Of a stretch of 64,000 bases of DNA, positions 43,026-55,007 are shown piece by piece; position 1 is the stretch's first letter; each line of letters starts with the position of its first letter. This DNA is from Parapristionchus giblindavisi (taxonomy: Eukaryota; Nematoda; Chromadorea; Rhabditida; Diplogasteridae): positions 372,001 through 436,000 of the forward strand of contig CALSFV010000040.1 in NCBI GenBank assembly GCA_943737045.1, written 5' to 3'. The notes beneath the pieces were generated by a model that was not told the origin of the DNA, searched no databases, and worked only from the letters and a program-made list of their open reading frames with translations. The position numbers and the translations under genes are program-made.

Positions 43026-43721
43026 TGATTATAATCGATATCATTTATTATAGATTCATCGATCGATTCGTGTTTTCTCATCAGATCCTTCAATCTCTAC
43101 TCGGACCTCATGTGTTACTGGTTCAACTGCAACGATTGCGTTCTAACATATCTCTCCCTGATGTTTCTTCGCTTCCCCACTTATTACGACTTCTTTACAA
43201 AGTGGTCTCGGACCCGGCTCAGATACGTTTCCTTTATGAGTAAATAATGCAATAGTTCATACTCAGTTTAATGAAAGATTTCGTTCTTTTGATCTTAACC
43301 GAATATATATAGATTCTTCGATCATTCATTCTTCCCTTTCCAAGACTTTCCCGCTGAGAAAACATCTCGTTATTCAACTTCATTTCTGCGTGAACAAGGG
43401 GAGTAAACAGTGTATAATAAGGAGAGTTTGCTTTGCTTTTCTTTTCTTTTCGCAACTTTTGAACAAGCTACAAAACTCCATTGATTGATTCTGTGTTATT
43501 AATCGTAACGTTTAGATTCTTCGAGATCGCATTATTTCTTCTCCATGTTGCCCGTTCCCGTTGTCAAAGGATATCATTGTTGAACTCCTCGAACTCCATT
43601 ATCCGACGTCCTTCTGAACTCATCATCCAACGTCCTTTCTGCGAAACGACGTCCTGAACTCCTCGTACGACGCAGTTTCTGCTACTACGGCAAACTCTTA
43701 CTTCGTCTATGAATAAATATA

Positions 43722-44068
43722 TTGGGGTGTTACACATGATGTTATTCGTGTATCATATATGGGTGTCCATCCCCGCGCAGTCAAAGGGGTGGAGCTTAAA
43801 TCTCTATATATAGCTAGTCTCTTGAAGCAGAGACGCTCAGTATATCACGACCATTCAATCTGAGTACTAATGGGGACCCATGGTCTAGTGGATAAGTGGC
43901 CAGACCAAAACAACAAGGGGTGCTCGGCGAGAGAGGTTCAATACCCAAATAAATCTGCAAAAGATTCTCTAGACTCCACCAACCATTTTGCACTATTTGA
44001 TACATACAGTAATCGCCTCTCCCTACGCTATTGCCAATTGCTCCGCAGAGGCCCATTTATTTGAATAC
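43722..44068 (+). promoter_or_regulatory. TATA plus tRNA-like cassette, copy 2
   Basis: Same layout as 40712-41060. B box here reads GAGGTTCAATACCC, closest of all copies to the Pol III consensus. Confidence 0.5.
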
Positions 44069-44237
44069 TTATCGTGAAATTACTTTTTTATTTAGTTTAA
44101 TTTTTTTCACTCTTTTTTCTATCATTATTTTCACAATAATTCTTTCCTATTTTGACTTGTTTTTCTTTTATTTATTAAAACTATTTATTCCGATCACTGA
44201 CCGCTCTCTGTAGTTTCGCATCGGAATGCTTCTCTTG

Positions 44238-44610
44238 TTAATGAAGGGGACCCACGAGATATGGGCTGCGCTATTGACATGAAGAACGTGGGACATAGGA
44301 AGTGACATTCTGTACTCTATTAGATTTGACTGATTGAACGCGTAGAGCGTGTGGCTCAGTGGTTAGCAGTTAGCGCTTGTAACCGCGCCACATGGGTTCG
44401 ATTTCCGTTTGCAATTTTCTATACATTTGTGCTTCAATTTCAAAGACTCGCGCCTTTCCCTGGGCATATCAATGAACTTTAAGTCCGAATTACGGTATTC
44501 TGGGGCATGTAAAATTTTAGAGAAAATTGTTTTTGTATACAAGGAGATGTGATCAATAGTTCTGTCTGGCCAGTTTAGTCACGAAAAAACTCGTGGGTCC
44601 CCTTCTTTAA
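44238..44610. mobile_element. TTAA MITE with tRNA-like boxes (family H, copy 2)
   Basis: TTAATGAAGGGGACCCACGAG at the left and CTCGTGGGTCCCCTTCTTTAA at the right, 16 bp perfect. Contains a tRNA-like segment at 44345-44415 with A box GTGTGGCTCAGTGGTTAGC and B box GGGTTCGATTTCC, and the CGCGCCTTTCCCTG block shared with 554-903. Confidence 0.75.
44345..44415 (+). other. tRNA-derived sequence in MITE
   Basis: A and B boxes at tRNA-like spacing with a plausible anticodon arm (GCGCTTGTAACCGCGC). Not a mature tRNA gene: terminal stem poor. Confidence 0.55.
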
Positions 44611-45401
44611 AACATTGAGTCATTCTGTATATTTGATTTCGTTAATCTTATTTTGCATTTCGATAGTTGATAAAATGATATTAAGGTTCTAAAAGAATTC
44701 AACAATAAAGTTTTCATAATATTCCAGTGTGTTCCGGAATGTTTCCGAAGCTTTCTTCGAAAATCGAGATTTTAGTATATTGCAGATTTTTTCAGAAGGC
44801 CCCAGAACGTTCTGGAACCTTCTCGAATATTTGAAAATCTTCATACAGTTTTCAGTCTTTGCACACAGTTTACGCTGATTCAAAAACTCTAGGGAATGAT
44901 ATTTCATCTGTGCAGAATTAGCTTTATTTTTCTATTGCAATTCTGTCATTTTTTGTCTGCTCTTTCTCTGATCATTTTTGTAAATAAGCAAATTTATATT
45001 TTAATAAAACAATAATGTAATTCTGTAGGAATAAAATGGATTGATCTTATTGGCTATTTCTTCAGTGAGCTACAGATTGAAAGTGTAGTTTGATCAGACG
45101 AGATAGTATAGAGACATGAGAGAGTGCAGAGAGTACAGGGTAAACGACGCTTACATTGGTCTGACCTCACTCTCTCTCTCTCTCATCAATCCAACAATCA
45201 ACAGTCTATTTCCTATCTCATTGTTTGTCTCATTTCATCTTTTGATAGTCATCTTTGAAATTATGTTTTATAAAGATCGATTCCGTTTTCATAATCAATT
45301 TCTTATCACCTTTTCCAACAGTGCATGTTCCATTCCATTGTCTCGAGTAATTCAAAATTAGAAGTCTACTTAAAATGGCTTTTCAACATTTTGACTTGAA
45401 G

Positions 45402-45518
45402 GCACACCCGAGCTAATTTGATTCTCCGCTCTGGCCAGACTCACTGCAGACAAATATATTTATCAATGGAGAGCATTGCCAGAACGGAGTTTCAAATTAA
45501 GTCGGGGTGTGCCTTTAA
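45402..45518. mobile_element. TTAA MITE family B in array unit 3
   Basis: GGCACACCCGAGCTAATTTG ... AAGTCGGGGTGTGCCTTTAA. The near-identical duplication with unit 4 begins within or just after it. Confidence 0.7.
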
Positions 45519-46956
45519 ACCTTATGTGTCGTGCTCAAATCGTACTATACCATAGCTACTATATTGGTTCAGATCTCATTACGATACACTAGCCAACGAT
45601 CGATGGACCTCAGTTTCTCTCATGTCCTTGCCCCCTCCGAAGCTGAAGTAACCATAAGTTTACGACTCGAAAACATCTCAGATAAGTGGCCCTTAATGCC
45701 TCATGTATGCACTACACTGGCGTTTAATAATATTTGTGAAAGATTGTATAAGGGAACTACAATAGAGAGAGGTGATTCCTATTTAACTCAAGATAATAAT
45801 GGGCACTGTAGCAATATAACTAGCACTAAGCTGACATATTACAGCGTTTAGAGTAGCTCACATTTCTCAGAATTTGCTGAATAACCAAATAATAACTGTA
45901 TGTATAGTTTTCTGAATGGTGTCTATCATAGTCTGTGCATTATCTTGTGTGAATCTTCTTATAGTAATCAATAGATATTATTTGTATAGGTTCATTGATC
46001 GATTCGTGGTTTCTCATCCAATCCTACAATCTCGGCTTGGATTTCCTCCTACCATTCAACTTCAAAGACGGCTCTCCAGCAAATCTTTTGATGTCTCTTT
46101 GCTCCTCCACTCAGGACGACTTCATTTCAAAGTGGTCTCGGACCCGGCTCAGATAAGTTTCCTTTAGAGTTAATAACGCAATATTTATACTCCTTTTAAT
46201 AAACGATTCTATTCTTTTCATTTTAACCGAATATATTTAGATTCTTCTCTCATTCAATCTTCCTTATCAAGACTTCAACGCTGTCAAAGGATATTTTTAT
46301 TCAACCTCGTTTCTGCGTGAAGAATGGGAGTAAACAGTGTATAATAAGGAGAGTTTTCTTTGCATTTATTTTCTTTTCGCAACTTTTGAAAAAAACTATC
46401 AATCTCCATTTATAGATTCTGTGTTATTGATCGTAATCGTAACATTTAGATTCTTCGAGATTTCATTATTTCTTCTCCACGTCTTTCTCGTTGTCAAAGG
46501 ATCTCGTTGTTGAACTCCTCGAACTCCGTTATCCGACGTCGTCCTGAACTCATCATTTGAAGTATTTTCTGCGAGAATGTTATTCTCATACTCCGTCTAT
46601 TGATCTGCTCTGCTTCCTTCTGCTTGCTTCTGTATCCTTCTGCTTTTTTCTGTCTAGCGTGCGGTCGGTCAGGCATTGTTGTCCATTTGACCAATGTCGT
46701 CTATCCCTTCCCTCGTCTATACCATTAACAGATAAGGAACCCAGTTGGATCCCCTCCCAGAAGGTGTTTGGAAAGCCGGGAGGTGTATTTCCTTCTTCAT
46801 GCAGCCACTTCGGACGGAGTTTCTACTGCTACGTGGGTGATTAACTTCAATTTCTAATGGATTCTTTTCTGGATTCTACTTCGAGCACAGATGTTGAAAG
46901 ACCATCAAGATACGCGATGACCCGATGATAAGAAGAATTAATTGAACGTCATTGAT

Positions 46957-47650
46957 ATAATAATAATTTATTTATCTTTAACGATAAACAGAGAGGTGAA
47001 AAAGAAAGTAAAACAATATTATGGAATGATGCGTGAGATCAAACATTGAATCAAGTGGGGACGACAGTAAATGATAATGATGCAAGAGTGAAATAAATCG
47101 TTACAAGGGAAAGATAGATCAGTCTGGGATCGAGAAGTCGATCCTATTTTCGGGTAGTGATAGTAAACGTGCCGCCCTAGCGAAGAAACTGTAGTGCCTA
47201 TATTGGAACCGTGACCCGGGATTATTGAAATTTATCCCATTTCTGGTTATATAGGTATTGAAATAATGGGATTTCTTGTTCGAAATTTTGAACTTGCCTC
47301 TGAGAAGTTTGAGGGAAGTTCTAACGTCTATATTTAGTCTACGTTTTTCTAGCGTTTCCAGTTTAAGTTTTGTATTACGCTCAGGTGCTCCAGGCATATT
47401 CTCCCATGTATAACCATAGCAACGTGCGAATACTCTTCTGGTAAAGTAATTCTGAACTTTTTCGAGGATTTTAATATCCTTTTTCTGATAGGGATTAAAG
47501 ACTGTTGAAGCACTTTCAAGGATGGGGCGAATGTAGATCGAGAATGCTTTGAGGAGAATTTCAGGCTTTTTAGTCCGCAGTGCTCGCATTGATCTATGAA
47601 CCCCTGCCATGACCCACCGCACCAATGTGCGAATGTGATAAAGAATATTA
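46957..47650 (-). mobile_element. LINE fragment, reverse-transcriptase C-terminus, copy 1
   Basis: Minus-strand frame 47119-47622 encodes the thumb region of a jockey/CR1-type non-LTR reverse transcriptase: IYIRPILESASTVFNPYQKK and ILEKVQNYFTRRVF are diagnostic. The frame ends in TGA and is followed by a 3' region with TTATCGTTAAAGATAAAT and an ATT-type tail at 46957-46966. The element is heavily 5'-truncated at an (ATT)n junction; catalytic FADD region absent. Confidence 0.85.
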
Positions 47651-47689
47651 TTATTATTTTTATACTCCGTCTATGAATAAATTTGCTGG

Positions 47690-48030
47690 GGTGTTATGTT
47701 GTGATTTTAACGTCATATGAGTGTCCATCCCCGCGCAGTCAAAGGGGCGGAGCTTAAATCTCTATATATAGCTAACCTCTTGAAGCAGACTCGCTCAGTA
47801 TATGTAATGGCCATTCAATCTGAGTACTAATGGGGACCCATGGTCTAGTGGATAAGGGGCCAGACCAGAACAACAAGGGTTGCTCGGCGAGAGAAGTTCA
47901 ATACCCAAGCCGATCTGCAAAAGATTCTCCCTACTCTACCAACCATTTTTCACTCTTTGATACATACAGTAATCGCCTCTCCCTACGCTTTTGCCAATTG
48001 CTCCGCAGAGGTCCATTTATTTGAATACTT
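47690..48030 (+). promoter_or_regulatory. TATA plus tRNA-like cassette, copy 3
   Basis: TATA CTCTATATATAGCT at 47760-47773, A box GGTCTAGTGGATAAG, weak B box AGAAGTTCAATACCC. Identical to the 54437 copy. Confidence 0.5.
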
Positions 48031-48261
48031 ATCGTGAAATGACTTTTTTATTTAGTTTAATCTTTTTTTTTCACTCTTTTTTCTATTATTATTATTTTCC
48101 CTTTTTTTCCGTTAAATGGTTCCACTGATCCTTGTTTCATGCAATGTTCATGATTTGTTGAATGCGAACAAAATCGATATCTATTTTTATTCAAACCAGA
48201 AACGTCGTCGAAATCATATTTGGATATAAAAGCATTTATTGATCGGCTGTATAACTGCACT

Positions 48262-49243
48262 CTACGAGCAGACATCTTTCTCAACACTGTAGAACCTCTC
48301 ATTTGTGTGTGGTAGATCAACGCGAAAATCGATATTTCCACTGTGTTTGCATCCGGCACGGTTGTGCATGCGATCGACAATATTCTGTAATCATCGGAAA
48401 GATTTTTTTAAACAAAAATAGTATCCTTGAAAAGTAATATTTTCCATTTATTATACATTAAAGGCATAACCTAGCTAAACTCTCTGCTCTGGGAATACTC
48501 TCACGCAGAGAAAGAAAGTGAGAGAGTGTTGCCAGAGCGCAGAATTTCAAATTATGTAGCTCGGTGTATGCCTTTAAAGGGTACGACTTACTGGACGGCA
48601 AATTGGTCTGATGACTACGTAGAGCTCGACAGTGCCTCTTTCGGTCTCATTGATAGATACCGTAACCGGGTATCGATTCGTATCGACTACGGTTTCTATC
48701 GAGCCTTCATCGTCCTGAACAACGCACAGAGCAACATGCACACCAAATTAATGAAGATATTGATACTATTCGTGGCCAAATATTGTCCCACAAGCGCGAT
48801 TATAAAATGTCGCATCAGTTTACTTTAACACTATGCGTAGGTTTTTCTAAAGGCCTACTAACGCCCTAGCCCGAGCTAATTTGATTCTCTCCGCTCTGAC
48901 ACGACTCTCACGCATTCGTTGTATACGCGAGAGCGTTGTCCTAGATGAACTTATCGCTAACGACAAATTGCAAAGTATGCCTGATACTTTCGATTGATAT
49001 TGCCTATTGTTGATGGTTTCACTTTGGGGCAGTTATCGGAAAAAGTGTCGCACAAATATGGTAGCAATCACCTTATCGAATGGTACATGGAAAGAAACCA
49101 GAAGTGTCGTCTTCCCACAATTGAATCGTCGCCGGCGTTTTCTCGCCCATACAAGTAACAGTCACATTGACATCGTGGTGGTTGGGAGAGTCATAGGAGA
49201 GAATGGGCGTGGACATAAAGAACAGCAGAAATGTAGACAGCAT
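48262..49243 (-). pseudogene. Transthyretin-like gene, frameshifted copy
   Basis: Exons equivalent to the intact copy at 55008-56017: about 49073-49243, 48592-48714 and 48262-48384. The last two are almost identical to the other copy. Exon 1 has an extra base near 49090, which shifts the frame after EDDTSG and brings a stop within a few codons. A family-B MITE (48868-48965) is in the first intron. Probably non-functional unless splicing bypasses the shift. Confidence 0.6.
48462..48578. mobile_element. TTAA MITE family B inside transthyretin-like intron, copy 1
   Basis: TTAAAGGCATAACCTAGCTA ... GTAGCTCGGTGTATGCCTTTAA, with TTAA at both ends. Identical insertion at 55208-55324 in the duplicate. 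Confidence 0.8.
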
Positions 49244-49632
49244 CGCCCGTTGAGGTCGCTTGGAACTGGCAGAAATGATTGAAAATTTTCAAGGAATTAT
49301 TAAACAAAGCATAAGTTCTGCTTTTCTTCTGCTATTGTCTAGCAGAATCATTCGCGCATGCAAATGTTCCGATATAACAATTCAGATTAAAATTTCAAAT
49401 CATTTGCTTCAATTTGATTCTTCGCGAGCATGATGTGTGATTCATTTCAATTTCAAGATTTATGCTCACTCTGAATTTTGTGAATTCCAGTAATTATAAT
49501 TAAAATTATTGATTAATTAGCATACTTTGATCATTAAAAGTGTGTAATATGTTCATTTAATTACTGAAATTATGTGAACAAATAAAATAATAAAATTTAT
49601 CGTCCTTCGACTCGGAGAGAGAATGAGTGATG

Positions 49633-49949
49633 CTAGTTACTGGCCCATTCCTGACGGTTTCTTGCCGCCCGCGGCAGTAGGTGGACGCGGAGTAGGGTAC
49701 GGTACTCGAGGCCCATCGGCCGTAGGGTACGGTGGTGGAGCTCACCTGGAGCTCCCGACCCAACAGGTGGAGCCGATGGGGTCGGCTCGACGGAACCGCT
49801 CACTGTCGTGGTGCTCGTCTTCTCAGAGGGCTGCAATGAATACTATCGATTGATGGATATCAGAGTTACCGTATACCTTGGTCGTCGGTACGAGACCTTT
49901 GACCTTGATTATGCGATTGTGCGTGACGCCCTGCTTCATGCCAGGAATG
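49633..49949 (-). pseudogene. Damaged copy of the proline-rich C-terminal gene fragment
   Basis: Homologous to 56427-56884. The terminal exon (49633-49830) loses about 10 bp after GSGAPG, shifting the frame, and the upstream exon is cut at 49949 where the sequence jumps into a tRNA-like cassette. Confidence 0.55.
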
Positions 49950-50140
49950 ACCTCTAGTGGATAAGGGGCCAGACCAGACCAACAAGGGTTGCTCGGCGAG
50001 AAAAGTTCAATACCCAAGCCGATCTGCAAAAGATTCTCCCTACTCTACCAACCATTTTGCAGTCTTTGATACATACAGTAATCACCTCTCCCTACGCTTT
50101 TGCCAATTGCTCCGCAAAGGTACATCTATTTGAATACTTA
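49950..50140 (+). repeat. Truncated tRNA-like cassette joined to gene sequence
   Basis: From TCTAGTGGATAAGGGG onward this is the cassette downstream half; its TATA promoter is missing. The breakpoint follows GGAATGACC. Confidence 0.65.
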
Positions 50141-50842
50141 TCGTGAATTGATTTTTTAAAATTCCTTTTTCACCATTTTTTTCTATTATTATTTTCGCAA
50201 TAATTCTTTCATATTTTGAATTCTTTTGGCGTTATTGTTAATCTTTGCGTTTATAAATACTGTAATGATACAGAAATATGTAACTACATACATATTTTAA
50301 AGATTTTACGGAATTTTACGGATTTTGAAACCGTATATTTTACGTTTTTACGGATCCGTAAAATTTTCATTTTACGTCCATCCCTGGTAGTAATCAATAG
50401 ATATTGTAGTAACAGTATTCTATTGATTATAATCGATATCATTTATTATAGATTCATTGATCGATTCGTGGTTTCACATCCAATCCTTCAATCTATACTC
50501 GGATCTCAAGTGTTACTGGTGCTCATTCAACTGCAACGCTCAATCACTTAGGACCACTTTACAAAGTGGATTCGGACCCGGCTCAGATACGTTTCCTTTA
50601 AGAGTAAATAATGCAATAGTTAATACGCCGTTTAATGAAAGATTTTGCTACTTTGATCTTAACCGAATACATTTAGATTCTTCAATCATTCAATCTTCCC
50701 TTTTCAAGTCTTCCCCGTTGTCACAGTATCAAAGCTATTGAACTCCTCGAACGTCGTTATCTGACATCATCCTGAAGTCATCATCTGAAGTCCTTCAACG
50801 CGAGAACGCCATCCTCATACTACGTTTATGAATAAATTTGTT

Positions 50843-51180
50843 GGGGTGTTATGGTGTGATTTGAACGTCATATGGGTGTCCATCCCCGCGCAGTCAAAGG
50901 GGCGGAGCTTAAATCTCTATATATAGCTAGCCTCTTGAAACAGACGCGTTCAGTATATTACGGACATTCACTCTGAGTACTAATGGGGACCCATGGTCTA
51001 GTGGATAAGGGGCCAGACCAGAACAACAAGGGTTACTCGGCGAGAGAAGTTCAATACCCAGGCCGATCTGCAAAAGATTCTCCCTACTCTACCAACCATT
51101 TTGGACTATTTGATACATACAGTAATCGCCTCTCCCTACGCTTTTGCCCATTGCTCTGCAGAGATCCATTTATTTGAATA
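50843..51180 (+). promoter_or_regulatory. TATA plus tRNA-like cassette, copy 4
   Basis: Same layout; TATA at 50921-50934. Confidence 0.5.
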
Positions 51181-52145
51181 CTTATCGTGAAATGACTTTT
51201 TTCTATTTAGTTTAATCTTTTTGACTAATTTTTCTATTGTTATTTTCCCAATAATTATTTCCTATTTTGACTTGTATATTTATTTATTAAAATTATTTAT
51301 TCCGATCACTGACCGCTCTCTGTCGCTTCGTATCAGAATGCTTCTCTTGTTAAAACATTGAGTCCTTCTGTGCATTTGAATACGTCAGTCTTATTTTGCA
51401 TTTCGATAGTTGACAAAAATGTCATTAAGGTTCTAGAAGAATTCAACAATAAAGAATTCATAATATTCCAGATCCGGAACGTTTCGGAAGGTTCTTCAAA
51501 AATCGAGATTTTCGTATATTGCAGAATTTTTCAGAAGGTTCCAGAAGCTTCTGGAATCTGCGGAAAAATTCTTGAATATTTTAAAATCTTCATACAGTTT
51601 TCCATTTTTGTATACGGTTTTCACTCATTCATAAACTCTACTGAATGGTATTTCATACGTGCAGCATAAGCCTAATTTTCTATAATCATTCACCTTTTGT
51701 CTGCTATTTCTCAAATCACTTTTGTAAATATAATAATCAAAGTTATATTTTAATAAAACCATAAGGTAACTCTATAGGAATAAAAAATGTATTGGTATAA
51801 CTGATTACTTCTTCAATGAGCTCCAGATTGAAAGTGTAGTTTGATCAGACGAGATAGTATAGAGACATGAGAGAGTGCAGAGAGTGCAGGGTAAAGGACG
51901 CTAACATTGGTCTGACCTCACTCTCTCTCATCAATCCAACAATCAACAGTCTATTCCCTATCCCAATGTTTGTCTCATTTCATCTTTTGATAGTCATCTT
52001 TGAAATTATGTTTTATAAAGATCGATTCCGTTTTCATAATTAGTTTTCTATCACCTTTTCCAACAGTGCATGGTACATTACATTGCCTCGAGTAGTTCAA
52101 AATTTTTAGTCTACTTAAAAAGGTGTTTCAACATTTTGACTTGAA

Positions 52146-52264
52146 GGGACACCCGAGCTAATTTGATTCTCCGCTCTGGCAACACTCACTGCAGACAAAT
52201 ATATTTATCAATGGAGAGCATTGCCAGAACGGAGTTTCAAATTAAGTCGGGGTGTGCCTTTAAA
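52146..52264. mobile_element. TTAA MITE family B in array unit 4
   Basis: GGGACACCCGAGCTAATTTG ... AAGTCGGGGTGTGCCTTTAA. Confidence 0.7.
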
Positions 52265-53702
52265 CCTTATGTGTCCTGCTCAAATCGTACTATACCATAG
52301 CTACTATATTGGTTCAGATCTCATTACGATACACTAGCCAACGATCGATGGACCTCAGTTTCTCTCATGTCCTTGCCCCCTCCGAAGCTGAAGTAACCAT
52401 AAGTTTACGACTCGAAAACATCTCAGATAAGTGGCCCTTAATGCCTCATGTATGCACTACACTGGCGTTTAATAATATTTGTGAAAGATTGTATAAGGGA
52501 ACTACAATAGAGAGAGGTGATTCCTATTTAACTCAAGATAATAATGGGCACTGTAGCAATATAACTAGCACTAAGCTGACATATTACAGCGTTTAGAGTA
52601 GCTCACATTTCTCAGAATTTGCTGAATAACCAAATAATAACTGTATGTATAGTTTTCTGAATGGTGTCTATCATAGTCTGTGCATTATCTTGTGTGAATC
52701 TTCTTATAGTAATCAATAGATATTATTTGTATAGGTTCATTGATCGATTCGTGGTTTCTCATCCAATCCTACAATCTCGGCTTGGATTTCCTCCTACCAT
52801 TCAACTTCAAAGACGGCTCTCCAGCAAATCTTTTGATGTCTCTTTGCTCCTCCACTCAGGACGACTTCATTTCAAAGTGGTCTCGGACCCGGCTCAGATA
52901 AGTTTCCTTTAAGAGTTAATAACGCAATATTTATACTCCTTTTAATAAACGATTCTATTCTTTTCATTTTAACCGAATATATTTAGATTCTTCTCTCATT
53001 CAATCTTCCTTATCAAGACTTCAACGCTGTCAAAGGATATTTTTATTCAACCTCGTTTCTGCGTGAAGAATGGGAGTAAACAGTGTATAATAAGGAGAGT
53101 TTTCTTTGCATTTATTTTCTTTTCGCAACTTTTGAAAAAAACTATCAATCTCCATTTATAGATTCTGTGTTATTGATCGTAATCGTAACATTTAGATTCT
53201 TCGAGATTTCATTATTTCTTCTCCACGTCTTTCTCGTTGTCAAAGGATCTCGTTGTTGAACTCCTCGAACTCCGTTATCCGACGTCGTCCTGAACTCATC
53301 ATTTGAAGTATTTTCTGCGAGAATGTTATTCTCATACTCCGTCTATTGATCTGCTCTGCTTCCTTCTGCTTGCTTCTGTATCCTTCTGCTTTTTTCTGTC
53401 TAGCGTGCGGTCGGTCAGGCATTGTTGTCCATTTGACCAATGTCGTCTATCCCTTCCCTCGTCTATACCATTAACAGATAAGGAACCCAGTTGGATCCCC
53501 TCCCAGAAGGTGTTTGGAAAGCCGGGAGGTGTATTTCCTTCTTCATGCAGCCACTTCGGACGGAGTTTCTACTGCTACGTGGGTGATTAACTTCAATTTC
53601 TAATGGATTCTTTTCTGGATTCTACTTCGAGCACAGATGTTGAAAGACCATCAAGATACGCGATGACCCGATGATAAGAAGAATTAATTGAACGTCATTG
53701 AT

Positions 53703-54396
53703 ATAATAATAATTTATTTATCTTTAACGATAAACAGAGAGGTGAAAAAGAAAGTAAAACAATATTATGGAATGATGCGTGAGATCAAACATTGAATCAA
53801 GTGGGGACGACAGTAAATGATAATGATGCAAGAGTGAAATAAATCGTTACAAGGGAAAGATAGATCAGTCTGGGATCGAGAAGTCGATCCTATTTTCGGG
53901 TAGTGATAGTAAACGTGCCGCCCTAGCGAAGAAACTGTAGTGCCTATATTGGAACCGTGACCCGGGATTATTGAAATTTATCCCATTTCTGGTTATATAG
54001 GTATTGAAATAATGGGATTTCTTGTTCGAAATTTTGAACTTGCCTCTGAGAAGTTTGAGGGAAGTTCTAACGTCTATATTTAGTCTACGTTTTTCTAGCG
54101 TTTCCAGTTTAAGTTTTGTATTACGCTCAGGTGCTCCAGGCATATTCTCCCATGTATAACCATAGCAACGTGCGAATACTCTTCTGGTAAAGTAATTCTG
54201 AACTTTTTCGAGGATTTTAATATCCTTTTTCTGATAGGGATTAAAGACTGTTGAAGCACTTTCAAGGATGGGGCGAATGTAGATCGAGAATGCTTTGAGG
54301 AGAATTTCAGGCTTTTTAGTCCGCAGTGCTCGCATTGATCTATGAACCCCTGCCATGACCCACCGCACCAATGTGCGAATGTGATAAAGATTATTA
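53703..54396 (-). mobile_element. LINE fragment, reverse-transcriptase C-terminus, copy 2
   Basis: Duplicate of 46957-47650 with the same frame (53865-54368) and the same truncation point; present through segmental duplication, not a second retrotransposition. Confidence 0.85.
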
Positions 54397-54436
54397 TTAT
54401 TATTTTTATACTCCGTCTATGAATAAATTTGCTGGG

Positions 54437-54768
54437 GTGTTATGTTGTGATTTTAACGTCATATGAGTGTCCATCCCCGCGCAGTCAAAGGGGCGGAGCT
54501 TAAATCTCTATATATAGCTAACCTCTTGAAGCAGACTCGCTCAGTATATGTAATGGCCATTCAATCTGAGTACTAATGGGGACCCATGGTCTAGTGGATA
54601 AGGGGCCAGACCAGAACAACAAGGGTTGCTCGGCGAGAGAAGTTCAATACCCAAGCCGATCTGCAAAAGATTCTCCCTACTCTACCAACCATTTTTCACT
54701 CTTTGATACATACAGTAATCGCCTCTCCCTACGCTTTTGCCAATTGCTCCGCAGAGGTCCATTTATTT
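54437..54768 (+). promoter_or_regulatory. TATA plus tRNA-like cassette, copy 5
   Basis: Duplicate of 47690-48030 with TATA at 54506-54519. Confidence 0.5.
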
Positions 54769-55007
54769 GAATACTTATCGTGAAATGACTTTTTTATTTA
54801 GTTTAATCTTTTTTTTTCACTCTTTTTTCTATTATTATTATTTTCCCTTTTTTTCTGTTAAATGGTTCCACTGATCCTTGTTTCATGCAATGTTCATGAT
54901 TTGTTGAATGCGAACAAAATCGATATCTATTTTTATTCAAACCAGAAACGTCGTCGAAATCATATTTGGATATAAAAGCATTTATTGATCGGCTGTATAA
55001 CTGCACT

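Larger units (their letters stand above)
45460..48830. repeat. Nearly identical 3.4-kb tract, copy 1 (partner 52206-55575)
   Basis: Offset is 6745-6746 bp with only about ten single-base or one-base-indel differences noticed. Sequence outside on both sides is still homologous but clearly more diverged. It contains a LINE fragment, a cassette and the last two exons of the transthyretin-like gene. Confidence 0.8.

Noticed and set aside
654..44415. Functional tRNA genes
   Set aside because: A and B boxes are present but the acceptor stems do not pair and all examples lie inside inverted-repeat elements.
40065..52912. Repeated frames with RFVVSHPILQS and KVVSDPAQI
   Set aside because: The frame is broken in some copies (42517, 43025) and no domain is recognisable; treated as part of the array repeat.
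43870..54770. 64-codon frame (MGTHGLVDK...) repeated in the array cassettes
   Set aside because: Conserved because the array is recent; the copy at 40860 lacks the ATG, and the segment overlaps the tRNA-like A box. No splice or domain support.
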